64,000 nt of DNA from Ashinkailepas kermadecensis (lineage: Eukaryota; Arthropoda; Thecostraca; Neolepadidae): the NCBI GenBank assembly GCA_034440615.1, contig JAOTOM010005054.1, positions 652,501-716,500 on the forward strand. The letters run 5' to 3'. How positions within the stretch are numbered: position 1 is the first letter of the stretch; every line of letters starts with the position of its first letter. Shown here piece by piece: positions 11,020 through 22,975 of this stretch. The notes below the pieces were generated by a model that saw only the letters and a program-made list of their open reading frames with translations, made no database searches and had not been told where the DNA came from. The position numbers and the translations under genes were made by a program.

Positions 11020-11705
11020 AAGTTTCACCCTCTGGTCATGTCAGGCCATTGACCTAGCTCAGGTCAAAGAGGACCACTTCCAAAAAAATGCTTCAGTATT
11101 GCTAACTCATCTAAATGAAAATATATCGAAATGAAACTTGGTACGTGAGTACAAATGGGCAATACTTACAAAACGTATATCTCAGATTTATCTGTGAGGT
11201 CAGGTTAGTGATCTGAGATCATGGCTAATTTTTGACCGATATTGCTATTTTGTAAGATGCATGTCTATTCTAACCGGATTTTCTCCCTTGGTATGCATAC
11301 AGACATATGAGAAGTTACTCTTCCAAGTTCATTGACTTTCGCTGAGGGACCTCAGGCAATGTCAAGATAAAGTACGCTAAGTGGGCAAAGCCTGTGTAGA
11401 TACTCATGTTTTATGGCTTACTTCGGGTTTCCATGGCCTAAACAGTATCAAACTTGCATTGTATGGCGGCCTACATTACTAAATGGAAGAAAAACTATGA
11501 ACCATAATCAAGGTCAAAGTCATCCTAGGTCATTGTCCTTAAACATAAAAATGCAAGGCTCATACATGTGAAAATATGTAGAAATGAAGCTTACCACATG
11601 AATATAATTTAAGACTTGGACTTGTGTTTAGGTCTGGTTAGTGACCTAGGCTGACTGCTAATTGTGGCCCATAATGGGCCAATGTGACTATTTTTGTAAC
11701 ATTCG
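11020..11705 (+). repeat. Old duplicated ~220-bp AGGTCA-containing repeat
   Basis: Two diverged copies, about 11040-11270 and 11510-11710, share the order: AGGTCAAAG-type motif, ATGAAAATAT.T.GAAATGAA.CTT, GTxAGGTTAGTGA, and GCTAATTxTxG..C.ATA. It resembles the AGGTCA-rich non-coding elements at 19-26 kb and 44.7 kb in style, not in sequence. Confidence 0.5.
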
Positions 11706-12085
11706 CTGTGGAATTCGCTCTCAAATGGCATGGGACTGTGTGTCTTTGTTTAATACAACGAAGAATGGCTGTTAGATGCTCCTGGGTTTTACACATTACG
11801 TGTAAAGAAAATATATGACCTTCAATATACCAGGAGGTGCTGAGTTGATATCAAAAGTAACGATAAAGGTTATATTTTAGTACTCAAATGTGTATATGTA
11901 TATACAATATGTGTATGCATATGTGTGTATACACATATGTACACATATATGTACAATATGTGTACAATATGTGTATACTCAAATGTGTATATACAATATG
12001 TGTGTCTTTATCAGAAATAGAGATACAAACTGCTTTTAAAGCCACCTTTTCTGTCCAAACCACCATTTTGAGACACACAATTATT
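11706..12085. repeat. Low-complexity TATATGTGTA tract at 11887-12005
   Basis: An alternating purine/pyrimidine tract (ATATGTGTATACACAT type) occupies 11887-12005; the remainder is unassigned. Confidence 0.6.
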
Positions 12086-12358
12086 TCAAAATACAAAATG
12101 AGGCCATTTTCGGGGGTATTGGGAGACGGTGGACGTGTGTGGGTCAATGACCTGACGGGCAAGACATTCTACTTTCTCGTTGTCCCGGATACTCACGTGA
12201 TCGGGGACCCAGAGCAGTGTGAGTTCGAGGACCGCTCGTTGTGTGCTTTTGCGGATGGCTGTTCGATGTTTGCGTTTTCTATTGAATTTGATGCAGAAGT
12301 GACTGCGAGGAATGAAGCCGTGTGCAAAAAAGTACCACAGCTCGTGGTGTGGTGGCAT
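12086..12358 (-). pseudogene. RNase H fragment of a LINE
   Basis: The minus-strand frame contains LLWVPDHVSIRDNEKVECLA (12146-12223), matching the last RNase H block, usually WVPGHxGIxGNExAD.LA, of non-LTR retrotransposons such as the I and R1/LOA groups. The conserved G before H is replaced by D and the late catalytic D by E or C, so it is a dead fragment. Upstream catalytic blocks are not preserved. CR1-like LINEs lack RNase H, so this is a different LINE lineage from those at 26-55 kb. Confidence 0.65.
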
Positions 12359-12420
12359 TGGCTATTCAAACTGGGATGCTAATCGTTCGGACTTGTCTTT
12401 CCGTCGCGCTCCGGCCGACC

Positions 12421-12957
12421 CAGAATTGACACACTGGGTATGCTAGAACTGCAATATGTCAACCAAAAATGCCAAGTCAGTGTGCCTACCGAACATACCA
12501 ATTTGTGTCACAACACACTTTAGTTGCTAAAGGTGAATGTAGATCAAATGTAAAAGATGCCAGAACAAGCTGAGGTTGCTAAAACCATAAGATGACAATA
12601 CAACTTATAAAATTGCATTGCAACACCATGGGTGGGATGAAACAAAAGCAGACTGGCCCTGGATCTTTGCCATCTATAGGATTGTCTCCTCCAAAAGGAA
12701 AAATATCCTCCATTTTCTAACTTGAAGGTTGAATGGTGCCACCTTCACAGTGTTGATTTGCTATTTGGCATAAAGTTCGCAACTCACTTAGAAGTCACAG
12801 GGTGTTTCACATACTACAAATAGGAAGGACACCATCCTCCCAGAGTAGGCATGCTCACAAATTGTCCTCTAAATCCAGGATTCAATGACATACATTAAGC
12901 ACAAAATATTGATGTTCAAAATATCACAAGGGAACAGGAAAAACAAAAAGGTTAGGT
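12421..12957 (-). repeat. Dispersed repeat, inverted copy of 56995-58463
   Basis: Reverse-complement homology runs through the whole segment; shared blocks include AGCTTGTTC, GACACAAATTGGTATGTT, GTGTTGCAATGCAATT and GTCACAGGGTGTTTCA. It preserves the empty site of the 917-bp insertion found in the other copy, reading ..ACTTTATGCCAAATAG.. on the minus strand. Confidence 0.8.
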
Positions 12958-14228
12958 TAGGATTTTAAGTGCAATGTTTGAATGGAAAAATGGCTTGAAA
13001 ATGTTCTTTTTAACTTCTTCTCGCATTGAATGATATGCTAGATTAGGTTAGGTTATGCCACATTTTAAAGCATTATTTTGTATGCCAAATTACCCAACTG
13101 CAAGCGCATTATTGGTGTTATTTTGCCTGTCAACTGAAACGTATGCAATTGCAGAAGAAATGATTGGCCACTTCATGTTAACCACATTCATAGACATTGC
13201 ATTAGAAAAAGGAATTCCAAGAATTCCAAAAATTACATTCAGGTACAAATTTACCCAGCCATGTTCCTAGGTGTTTCTGAATTACCCTTTGAAATGCATG
13301 CTATTTATTTTTAGATTGCTGTGCAGGCGGTTCAGGTTCCAAGAGCAGTCATATTTTTGGAATCCGGGAAATTTCCATCTTTCCAAAAATGAATCCTGGA
13401 TATTAGCCATGTAACACAGATGACCCACAATGGCATGATGTGATGGATATTTATTGGAAGAATTGCATGATTGACATGAGTTAAATTTTGCAAGATAACG
13501 ATGGTTTGATTTATATCTTATCAGTATATTATAGTATACCTACAGTGCAGTATATAATACCTATATTACATATATCCATCCTATCCGTTGGTGGCTAACA
13601 AGGAGACATTCACGATTGGCGCAGCTGCGTCATGACTGTATTGGCGCCTAATTATTGATAACTGTTTGGAATAATTTTATTGTGAGAAAGTAGTGAACGA
13701 AGTTACTTCTGTTTGCTTTGTATGTATGCCTCACACCATTCAAACATATTTGCGTTTGCATATTAGGTCAGAATTTCTCGTTTCACATCCCCATCATCGA
13801 ACATGAATTTATAAAGTTCTGTACACCACTTGGCCACCGGCCCTGTTAATGCGGACATGCATCCCATGTGTATAGAGTCATAAGTAACACATTTAATACA
13901 AATGTAGCGAAGTTTCGTTGAAATTTCCAGCACATCAGCTGCAAAATCAAAACCCAAGATTCCTTTTACAAAATGATATTCAACAAAATGCTTCTACATG
14001 TTTTATCGCTAGATACCTGATATACTTTGTCTTGAGCCAAACGACTCGAGAGGGTGAACGGAACATCACTTTCTCAATGGGGTATCCCATCTCAACCATT
14101 GCACCAATCAGATTACGTTTCCATGGTATTCTACCGATCAGATTTTAGAATGGCCTACGGTAAAAATATTATAGGATTTGGCCTGTTGCTAGCACGACAC
14201 GAAGTGATATCCCCAAATATCTCCTAAT
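12958..14228. other. No recognisable feature
   Basis: AT-rich sequence with an open frame at 13055-13270 that has no recognisable domain. Short GGTTAGGTTAG motifs at 12950 and 13033 are only two units each and are not a telomeric array. Confidence 0.45.
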
Positions 14229-14547
14229 CAGAGGCGGATATAGGTGGTGGGGGAGCAGTGGTGGCATGTATCCCCTCCGCATGGAAAGGTGGCTCATCTC
14301 CAGGAAGGCTTGAGTGCACCCGCCAACCTTACGTTCCAGGGATTTCTCAGTCAAACGCTCACCTTTTGGAGGAAAAGGCGGCCGGCCCCTAAGACGAAAA
14401 GCCGACACTTCAGCATGCTGGAGTGCACCCCCTCCCTCGTTCAACGATTTTCTGCCGAATGCGTCGTTCCGGGGAATTCCGCAGTGGTGGCCCTCCCATG
14501 AAATGGTGCTATTCCAGACCCACTGAACATTTCTGGATCCACCCCTG
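14229..14547. mobile_element. 319-bp MITE with hAT-like ends
   Basis: The left end CAGAGGCGGATATAGG and the right end, read inward, CAGGGGTGGATCCAG form imperfect terminal inverted repeats. CAGNGGYGGATC-type ends are common in hAT elements. The flanks CTCCTAAT and CTACAATT could be a decayed 8-bp duplication (5 of 8 match), so the hAT assignment is an inference. Open frames on both strands inside it are incidental. Confidence 0.55.
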
Positions 14548-15331
14548 CTACAATTTTTCCAAGTTAGTACATGCAATTTTGGTAAGCATCTTCATTTGCA
14601 TGAAGCATCCATTTGAACACAGCTGGGGCTGCTATTGTTTTCGACAAGATTGTGCTACCAAGGAGTTGCGTTATCAGGTCCATCTCTCCCCTCCATGGAG
14701 GGTAAGAGGATACTTTTTTTTGCACCTCTGGCAGCATTGGCCCTAGGACTTGTGAGGGTCCCCTCACAGGCATAGAAATCGACAACTAATGGCTCTCCCA
14801 CATACACAGCTTTGCTGAAGTAAACCCAGGGGCGTCGCAGAGGGGAACGTGACCCCCATATCGCCGGAAAGTCCAGCGTTATGTCCGTGCCGCTGCATCG
14901 ATGTAATTCACCTAAAATCCGCCTCATCCTCCCATCCTGAGCACAAGTAGGGGACGCGGCGACACCAGGGATAACGCCTAAGGGGCAATTCTGACATTGT
15001 CTAACAGTTGTGGCATCCGGCACATCCGCCTTGTAGGATTCTCCACCAATGGCAGTAAATCCCCCAGGAATTCATGGGGAGGCCAGTGCCACATATTTAA
15101 CCATCCCTCCATGCTGAGCAGTGTAAGGGGCAGCCGCTCTCATCCTTATTTCACTGTCACTGCCTAAAAGGCCAGAAAACACTTCGGTATGCACACAGGA
15201 AAGAATGGCATCCATTCGAAGTAAAATTATGGTCATGTCTCAGCACTCATTGGTGATTTTCCGTCCACTGCGCCGATTCCATCTGATGCGAGAACGCTCG
15301 TCGGCGACGGCGCGCCGCCATTACCACCTGA
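14548..15331. other. No recognisable feature
   Basis: Mixed sequence with C-rich patches. No domain was seen in the open frames and no repeat partner was found in the window. Confidence 0.4.
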
Positions 15332-15543
15332 AGATACTCCCGCGATACTCCCGCGATACTCCCGCGATACTCCCGCGATACTCCCGCGATACTCCCGCGA
15401 TACTCCCGCGATACTCCGGCGATACTCCGGCGATACTCCCGCGATACTCCCGCGATACTCCCGCGATACTCCTGAAGATACTCCCGCGATACTCCCGCGA
15501 TACTCCCGCGATACTCCCGCGATACTCCTGAAGATACTCCCGC
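15332..15543 (+). repeat. 11-bp minisatellite, about 19 units
   Basis: The unit is GATACTCCCGC with variants GATACTCCGGC and a 12-bp GATACTCCTGAA form placed irregularly. The long frames on both strands through this array (for example REYRGSIAGVS repeats) are translations of the repeat. Confidence 0.95.
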
Positions 15544-15567
15544 GCCCGGTGGTAGTCCGGGTGTCGT

Positions 15568-15714
15568 TCATTCCCGCGGGACTTGCGCGAAGTTCTCCCT
15601 CCGATAGATCTATAACCCCAAACTATTCCCGCCGCCAGGAGGCAGAACAAGCAGGCTCTCGCTCATTCCCGTGGGATGTCCGCGAAGCTTTCCCTCCGGC
15701 AGATCTATTACCCC
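15568..15714 (+). repeat. Direct duplication with 94-bp offset
   Basis: 15568-15620 and 15662-15714 share TCATTCCCG.GGGA, GCGAAG.T.TCCCTCCG and AGATCTAT.ACCCCA with a few changes. It sits directly beside the 11-bp minisatellite. Confidence 0.8.
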
Positions 15715-16775
15715 ATGCCTGAGGCTTATCTAAGGAACTTTGACTGAGGGAAACTACACAGAAGTCCGGATTTTTAACTGAGTTTTGCACAACTGGATAT
15801 CGAGTTCCCCTACGCGTGTCGGCCCTCGACCGTGAACAGCGTCTTGCTACCTTCGCCAGTTCAGGGAAGGGGCAGATTTGTTGCTACCTTCGAGAGTTTC
15901 AAAACGAAAGGTGACATGAACATGGACACAAAGCGTGTTGCACGTCACGGTGTTTCGCGATTGACACCAAATCTTGATAATTATGGTTTCTATTTAACAT
16001 TTCAGATCAGCTCCAGGGTCATCTTGTTGACATAATCGATAATTATCACGTTTAATCGTTCCATGCGTAAAACCAATAATATATACGCGGTTGAGATGAT
16101 GAGCATGGTATTCCTCAACATTTGAAACTACTATCAATATGCAATACGATACATTTTGACCCATAACCCAAAGGTCAGATGAAGTTGCAATATTGATGTC
16201 GTATGGGAAACACTAAAAACATTGCGCGAATGCACTGGTTTTTTGTCTATCATGCATGGATGCACCATTCATTTTCCACGTTTTCATTAACACAGTGATT
16301 CAGAAATCGAAAATAGTCGTCCGGGATGAAGTTGGGTTAATAACCTCGAATGGCATTGGAAAGACCAACAATCTGTGTAAGCACGTGACATGAGTTGACC
16401 ATCAGTCCACCTCGTCATCACCACCTCTCCACCACGGCGGCCATTTGTCAGTTATTTGTGGACAAAGCGTGAGATTAACTGCCGATATGTCACCACTTCA
16501 GCGACAACGGCATGAACTGGCTCCCTCTCACGGCAAGACGGCGCAGTCACCTGACCTCACAACTTTCAATTGTCAAAGCGACAGGTCGACAAGGGCTAGC
16601 CCATCAACTATACCAAGCGGCGGCACACCTGCACCTGCTGTCTTCAGTCGTTGCGAGAAAAAAAAACCTTAGGGGTGATAGCGTCCCCCCCCCTAGCACT
16701 TGCGTTGATTAACACTGAGCTGACCTGCACAGTCAACGTGCTAGCAGGGCCTATTGGCCGTCGGTCTAACTCTCC
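15715..16775. other. No recognisable feature
   Basis: Nothing supportable. Open frames at 15832 and 16445 lack recognisable domains. Confidence 0.4.
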
Positions 16776-16882
16776 GTCTGATTATCTCATTATCATTGCT
16801 TGTTTCGTCATCTATCTGATTATCTCATTATCATTGTCTGCCTTGTTAACTGTCTGATTATCTCATTATCATTGTATGTCTC
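16776..16882 (+). repeat. Three-unit ~40-bp tandem repeat
   Basis: TCTGATTATCTCATTATCAT occurs three times, at about 16777, 16816 and 16853, with varying spacer sequence. Confidence 0.8.
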
Positions 16883-19034
16883 GCCATCTGCACATGGTCA
16901 TTACCTGTGGGAGTGCACTGTTCACCGTCAGTTGTGGTAAATAAAACAAGTCAATGAACGCTAACAGCATTCTGAAATTATTTTATAGTGCATGTGATTT
17001 ATAAATGAGTTGCGTAGCTTTCCAGAATGTGATACCCATTCGAATATCATGGAATCATCCTTTGGTTTGATTGTTGACTGGAACGTCGGGTTATCAAACG
17101 TCATCACATATCTACACACGGATAAAAGCACGATACTGATCCACTTACATCTGCATTTTCTAGGATGAACATCAATACAGGCCAATCCTATCTACATGTA
17201 AAATGATAAATTAATTGGTGTGCCTTATTTTATGGACATGTCCGTGGCGAACAGACATGCACTTTGACTTGCCTGTACCCGTTTGGCTACCAAAGTCCTT
17301 ACGTCTACTTTCGAAAAGGAGACCGCAACACTGTCGTAAATATATCTGCGCCGGACAATCAATTACCCTCTTTGATTATGTTGTCAAATGTGTCCCATAT
17401 AGCCAGACAGGCTGGCTATTCTTTTTCATGCATCCAATATCTGGCGAAAACGCCGGCTGAACGTCCTGTGGCGGTATCAATTCAACGGCTGCTACCACTA
17501 AATCAATACCACCACCAGCCACCAGACGCTGTGTGGTTCAACGGCGCCTTATCTCACGCCCGGCCAGGGGGGGGGGCTCGAGAGTGCCCCCCCCCCCCCA
17601 CCCACCCCCCACCCCACCCCCACCCACCTCAGGTTCCGGCATAGCGACCGAACGGGTAGACGCAGGGACACGAAATTTTAAATAGTTTCTGATACTGATA
17701 CTATTTCTGATTTGGCCTATATCCTACCAATGCCAAGTCAAGATCGTGGAATGTTATTGCATGACACGGATCAAAGAGTGTATGTTCCAAAATATCAAAA
17801 GTGCCACAGTTCAGACTAGTTTAAGCACACCAACACCAAACGCAAGCCATGCTGTTCTTCCGTCAAGACGGAAGACCTATCATTTAGTTTTAAATACGGT
17901 TAAGGCTGCTGGCCTGAGGTCCTGCCAATTTCGACGTTTTTACGGCACTGGGTGGGAAAATTGAATTTGTGTGAAATTTATTCACGCCGAAGATCATCAA
18001 GAGCATGCAATAAACATTCCGGTTTACAATATGACCAAATAACAATGGCATAAGGCCAGATCAAGAATGATGCATATTCTACACAATGCCATAGCATACA
18101 AAACGTTGCTGTTCCTCGTGAATTCCTATCCGAATTCGCTTTCAGGACCGCCGAAGTCGTGCGAAAATCCACCAATGACGTGAGATGTCCTATCCTCTTG
18201 TGATCTGCTTATTTGATGTGATATCGCCATTCCCTGATGAAATTACTTTCAAATCAGTGTACACCTAGGCGAAGGCTCATGTGATCGTTTTATCACTCAA
18301 TCAAAGCATTATCCCAGCATGCTCAAAGTCTCGAGATCAGCAGCTGGACAGTTTACGATTATGTTTCAGTATCAGATAGATCAGTTCTTCTTGGAACAAA
18401 ATTTGTGTTCCTCGAAAGTGATATGGCGAGTATATCCAAGCTTGAGCTACTTTACCTCACCACACGACGTAACCTGGTCTGAGCTTAGGATTATCGGATA
18501 TCAAATAGATGCCCACATTTTGCTTCAATGGTCTGTTCAATGGTTCCGAGACACATATTTCCATATTTCCTAGGCCATTCCCCAAGACAAAGGTCATGTC
18601 ACTGGGTTAACCTACTATGACCTTTAAGGCCTCAGCATGGTGCAAGACGAAGACGTAAGCTGTGGTTTCAGCTTTAGGCTACATTGGCTTGTCAATTACT
18701 TGTTCCCCATTCTTTAGAAACTGATTTTTAAGCCTAATTCTGATCCGACTTACCCATCCTGGCTTGACCTTATTATTATGATCAACATAAATACATTCAC
18801 CATGGATCTTCTTGAAAAAAAACAATGTCGAAAGAAAACAACCTCTGCCTTTTATAGCTATTTCCAGGCATTTAAGTCGAGGCCCAGATATTGACCTAAT
18901 ATGACCCCTGAGGTCAAAACGATTCTCGGTCAAAACGCAAACCTAAGTAATGTTTAGGCTCATCTTGAACAGTGTTGTCTAACGGAGTCTTGTATTTTAT
19001 CATGGTTTAGGTAGGTCGCAAGTTAGAGGGGGCT
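16883..19034. other. Unassigned; C-runs at 17560-17640 and AGGTCA-type motifs at 18580-18930
   Basis: No domain is visible. The poly-G/poly-C patch at 17565-17630 and the AGGTCA/TGACCT-containing segment at 18580-18930 suggest degraded relatives of the TTAA elements, but I could not align them. Confidence 0.4.
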
Positions 19035-19979
19035 TTAACACGCGCCCTGGAGGGCCTCTGAAAATTACGCGTACTGCAGGGCGGGGGGCGGATTCCGCCC
19101 CCCCCGTAAGATGTCGGCTCCTATTAAAGCTGGAGGAACGAAATTCGCAGGGTGGATGGGTACGGTAGTGAACTCTATCGTGCGCAAATTTCATGACCTT
19201 AGGTCAATATATTCAAGGTCAAATGAGGTCACATTTGTCAAACATGTTCTTGTTTTGCGTGGCTTGGCTTGTCATTGTTATGGATCGCTGTGATTGTGTT
19301 AGAATACTCCAAAATGGCCATCAATGATGTTTTGGACATTACTAATGATGCAATACAGATGCTAGACCCGACATTTGACCTCAGGTCACCTATATAGCAG
19401 CACTTTATCAGGTCAGTTACCTGTTCCAGTTACCGGAACCGGGCCCCCCGCCCGACTGCTCCGTCGGGCAGCTCGGCGCAATCGGCTTCGCGAAGAAAGG
19501 AGTGAAGTACATGAAGAAAGTATGGAAACGCAATGACAAACAGTACATATGACAAACAGTAGTGCATATACGACAACATTCCAGTTGATCAAGTTTGGTT
19601 CCATTAACCTGTCATGAACTTGACCTGACTTGACCTCGGTGACCTAACATGACCTTGAAACTGTTTAGTATATCAATATACATTAAACAAGTCGCTAGTG
19701 TTGCCAAGAACACTTCCCTTTTGCGAATATACGGGAAGCGCATCAGCGCCGATTTTTGTGGTCTGACGCTAGAATTTTATTTTACTTTAAAGGTCCCTAA
19801 CTTGAGAAAAAAAAACCAGGCCCATTTCCATTTTTCTTGCTTTAAGCGACGCGCCGGTCATTTCTAAGTAGGTACGCAGAACATCGCGTATATCGACCAG
19901 TAAAATCTGCAGTTATGTACGAAAAACCGGAGGGGTGGGCGGATTTCGCCCCCCCCCACCCCTCCAGTGCGCGTGTTAA
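19035..19979 (-). mobile_element. TTAA-flanked non-autonomous element, copy C (945 bp)
   Basis: It is bounded by TTAA at 19035-19038 and 19976-19979, and the ends read inward as TTAACACGCGC(C/A)CTG.AGG. It is the reverse complement of the copies at 22042 and 24736. TTAA duplications are the hallmark of piggyBac-like and Kolobok-like DNA transposons; the CACGCGC start does not match the usual piggyBac tip, so the superfamily is open. No transposase. DR4 AGGTCA-AATG-AGGTCA lies near 19217-19235. Confidence 0.85.
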
Positions 19980-20059
19980 GGAGACCCAGACTCCCCCACC
20001 CCCACCCACCCACCCTCCACCCCAACTCTCTCGGCCCGGCGAAGGCGGATTTCCGGTGA

Positions 20060-21095
20060 GGATTATACACGATCAGATGGTGGGAGGAGGCAGAGCAACC
20101 CCCATGGGATGCAGAGCACGCCATGTACGGCTAATTCTGGCAGCGTCCGCCCCGGTGCCACGGCTCACCATCATCTGCAGCCGCCAGGGCGTCCTCCATA
20201 CTGGTCCCCACCGATGCAAAGAACCCGTTGACCCGGTCCGCCAATTTCGGGTTGCAGTCTGTCACGTTGTCGGCTCTGGGTTCGGCTTTCCTTGAGAAGA
20301 TCAGAAACTAGTGGATGTCTCGCCATGTCTTGAATCTTGAGTTCCGAAATGACGTCTGGAAGACACCCGATTTAGCACCACCTTGACTGCATTCCGGTAT
20401 TCACGGTTCCGTCTCTGTGATGTCATATAGCGTGCGCTCCCTATCTATGTCATAGCCTCATTCCCTTCATCGTCTTGCAGCCACTGATACGGCCTATGCT
20501 TCAGCTTGATCGTGACGCGTATATTCATGACGGGGTTTCATGTGTTGAGGAAGCTGTCCCATTCGTCAGAAGTGCAACCAGCGTCGCAATTGAGCGAATA
20601 ATCGGCCTGCAGCAGATCGAGACACAGTGCGTCAGTGTTGAGGCGCCTTGTTGGCCGGACGTTGATGGTGTTGACCACGTGCTGCGTTCTGACGACATAG
20701 ACTGACGCGGTAATCCAGTCATGATTGCTAATGTTGCAAGGGTCCACTCGCCTGTCTGATGTTAGTTCTGAACTGTTGGTTCTCAGGAGGTCAATAAGCG
20801 ATGGGTTCAATCCTTGATGAATAATTTCAGTGATGATCTGCGTGGGCGAGAGGTCACCAAGTTGTTATAAGTACGACGCCACACCTTGCCTATCAGGTCG
20901 GGTAGCATCAAAGTTGGCATCGCCCAGTAGATACGTCGACTGGTCACGAGCCGGGACGTGCGTCGGCTGGTGATGCAGCTGGTGCTGCCGATTGCGCTGG
21001 TTGATGGCGGACGGTAGACAACTCGGACGATGATGGGTGACTGATGACCTCATTTACTCCACTGCCAGTCGCTGCGGGCGCCGTTAGTAGTGGCT
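20060..21095 (-). pseudogene. LINE ORF2 remnant: AP-endonuclease C-terminus and linker
   Basis: On the minus strand, with frameshifts, the sequence gives VVYRPPS (near 21000), YLLGDANFDATRPDRQGV (about 20930-20880), then TQIITE, SLIDLL.TNSSELTSD, and CNISNHDWITASV. These match the last third of the apurinic-type endonuclease of non-LTR retrotransposons: GD.NFD, the TR-x-SLIDLLLT strand, and SDH, here degraded to SNHD. Further down (20480-20060) an arginine-rich segment resembles the linker before the RT. No RT follows; the TTAA element ends 80 bp away. It is 5'- and 3'-truncated. Confidence 0.7.
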
Positions 21096-22041
21096 CCATA
21101 TTAATGGTGTTTCGGTGGATGATGGTCAGTCCACCTCATGCCTTTCCGGTCCGTCTGTCCAGTCGGTGGGTGATGTAGTACGGGAACAGCAGTTTGCAGG
21201 TGGTTGACTTCGTCCAGATGTGCGGGAGGGGAGGGTGTGATTTTAGAGGCTTGCCGCACCATAAAGGTCATTTGCGCCGCCTTTAAAGCGAGTGTATTTT
21301 GCAAGCAAAGCTCAGGCAAGTGTACAATTACGTTAAGGGAGTTTCACGTTATAGTGTGTGTGTGTGATGTTATAGATGCTGACGGCGGGGACTGGGTGGG
21401 GGACATCTACCGGATGTCTGAATGGTTTCAGTTTTTATTTACTCTTCCGCAAGATAATTTGTAGCTGGGGTGGGTAGGGTGATTTTGAGAACGAAGAGAA
21501 AATCGAGTTTGCCAGGGTGCCGGCATTAGCCTACTCATGTCGAAGAGCACCGAGGGGTCTTTACCGTGCGAACAGGGAGGTAATTGTCCACATCGCCTAT
21601 CACGCCGGCCTCCGCGTGTTCGTTGTTAGAAGTGAGTTAACCCTCGTGGGGTTGAGGGGGGTCATTTTCCGCTCCTCCTAAGGTTTTCCGTGGATATTGA
21701 AAAACAGCGGGTGGCAGCGCGCCACAATTTGGCACACCTTTTCCCACATCAATTTGGCATGTTGTGTGAAAATGTTGAGGTCATGTCGTTTACGGTAAGC
21801 AAGTTATTCAAGGACAAGTGAGGTCATCTGCAAAAAAGTTCAACCAGTCGTCACGCTTTAATGGATAAAGAGATTTGAATGCAACTTTCAGCATTTGATT
21901 GTCTATAGGGATGCAAGAAAACGCCCCAGAGTAATTTCTGATTTTTATTTTTATTTTTTGATGACCTATTAGTTTTGCATATTCACCCATTTCGGCTGAA
22001 ATAGAAGATTCCGGCTAAAGCAAGCATTTTATGAGGGTAAG
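21096..22041. other. Unassigned; dispersed fragment at 21945-22036
   Basis: No domain is visible. The right end (21945-22036) is the second copy of the fragment at 10-93 and abuts the TTAA element. Confidence 0.45.
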
Positions 22042-22356
22042 TTAACACGCGCACTGGAGGGGGGGGGCGAAATCCGCCCACCCCTCCGGTTTTTCGCAAA
22101 TAACTGCAGATGTTACCGGTCGATATACGCGATTTTCGGTGTACCTGCTTAGAAATGAACGGCACGTCGTCTAAAGCAAGAAAAATGGAAATCGGCCGGA
22201 AAGTTTTCAAGTTAAGGGCCGCTGAAATCAAAAAATGTTATAGCGCCAGACCACAAAAATCGGCGCTGATGCGCTTCCAGTATACTGACAAAAGGGAAGT
22301 GTTCTAGGGAACACTAGCGACTTGTTTGATGCATATTGATATGCTGTATAGTTTCA

Positions 22357-22372
22357 AGGTCATGTTAGGTCA
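22357..22372 (+). promoter_or_regulatory. DR4 of AGGTCA half-sites (putative nuclear-receptor motif)
   Basis: AGGTCA-TGTT-AGGTCA, a direct repeat spaced by 4. It is repeated in the other full copies (25050-25065 in copy B). Binding is not shown; only the motif is seen. Confidence 0.5.
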
Positions 22373-22777
22373 CCAAGATCAAGTCAGGTCAAGTTCATGA
22401 CAGGTTAATGGAACCAAACTTGATCAACTGGAATGTTGTCATAAATGCACTACTGGTTGTCATTTGTACTGTTTGTCATTGCCTTTCCATACTTTATTCA
22501 TGTACTTCACTCCCTTCTTCACGAAGCCGATTGCTCCGAGCTGCCAGACGGAGCAGTCGGGCGGGCGGCCGGTTCCGGTAACTGGAACAGGTAACTGACC
22601 TGATAAAGTGGTGCTATATAGGTGACCTGAGGTCAAATGTTGGGTCTAGCATCTGCATTGTATCATTAGTAATGTCCAAAACATCATTGATGCCCATTTT
22701 TGAGCATTTAAACACAATCACAGCGATCCATAACGATGACAAGCCAAGCCACACAAAACCGGAAAATTTTGTCAATC

Positions 22778-22815
22778 TGACCTCATTTGACCTTGAAGAT
22801 ATTGACCTAAGGTCA
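22778..22815 (-). promoter_or_regulatory. DR4 plus ER1 cluster of AGGTCA half-sites
   Basis: TGACCT-CATT-TGACCT (22778-22793) is followed by TGACCT-A-AGGTCA (22803-22815). The same arrangement exists in copies B and C. Confidence 0.5.
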
Positions 22816-22975
22816 CGAAAATTGCACAGGATAGAGTTCACTACCGTTCCCATCCACCCTGCGAATTTCGTTCCTCCAGCTTTACTAGGAGCCGAGATCT
22901 TAGGGGGGGCGGAATCCGCCCCCCCCCCCCCTCCAGTGCGCGTAATTCTCAGAGGCCCTCCAGGGCGCGTGTTAA

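Larger units (their letters stand above)
22042..22975 (+). mobile_element. TTAA-flanked non-autonomous element, copy A (934 bp)
   Basis: TTAA at 22042-22045 and 22972-22975; terminal inverted repeats TTAACACGCGC(A/C)CTGGAGG. Each end is followed by a G or C run and a GGCGGATT/AATCCGCC block, and the right end carries a second nested GCGCACTGGAGG motif. At least ten AGGTCA half-sites were counted on both strands, including DR4 at 22357-22372 and 22778-22793 and ER1 at 22623-22635 and 22803-22815. No coding capacity. Confidence 0.9.

Noticed and set aside
12946..13056. TTAGG-like motifs suggesting a telomere
   Set aside because: There are only two units at each of two places; far too few for an interstitial telomeric array.
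14169..14576. 135-residue minus-strand frame
   Set aside because: It lies within and around the hAT-like MITE, with no domain; both strands are open because of base composition.
15233..15650. Frames of about 110 codons with REYRGSIAGVS repeats
   Set aside because: They run through the 11-bp minisatellite.
20430..20720. Possible host gene in an open plus-strand frame at 20475-20705
   Set aside because: The minus strand encodes recognisable LINE endonuclease blocks over the same bases.
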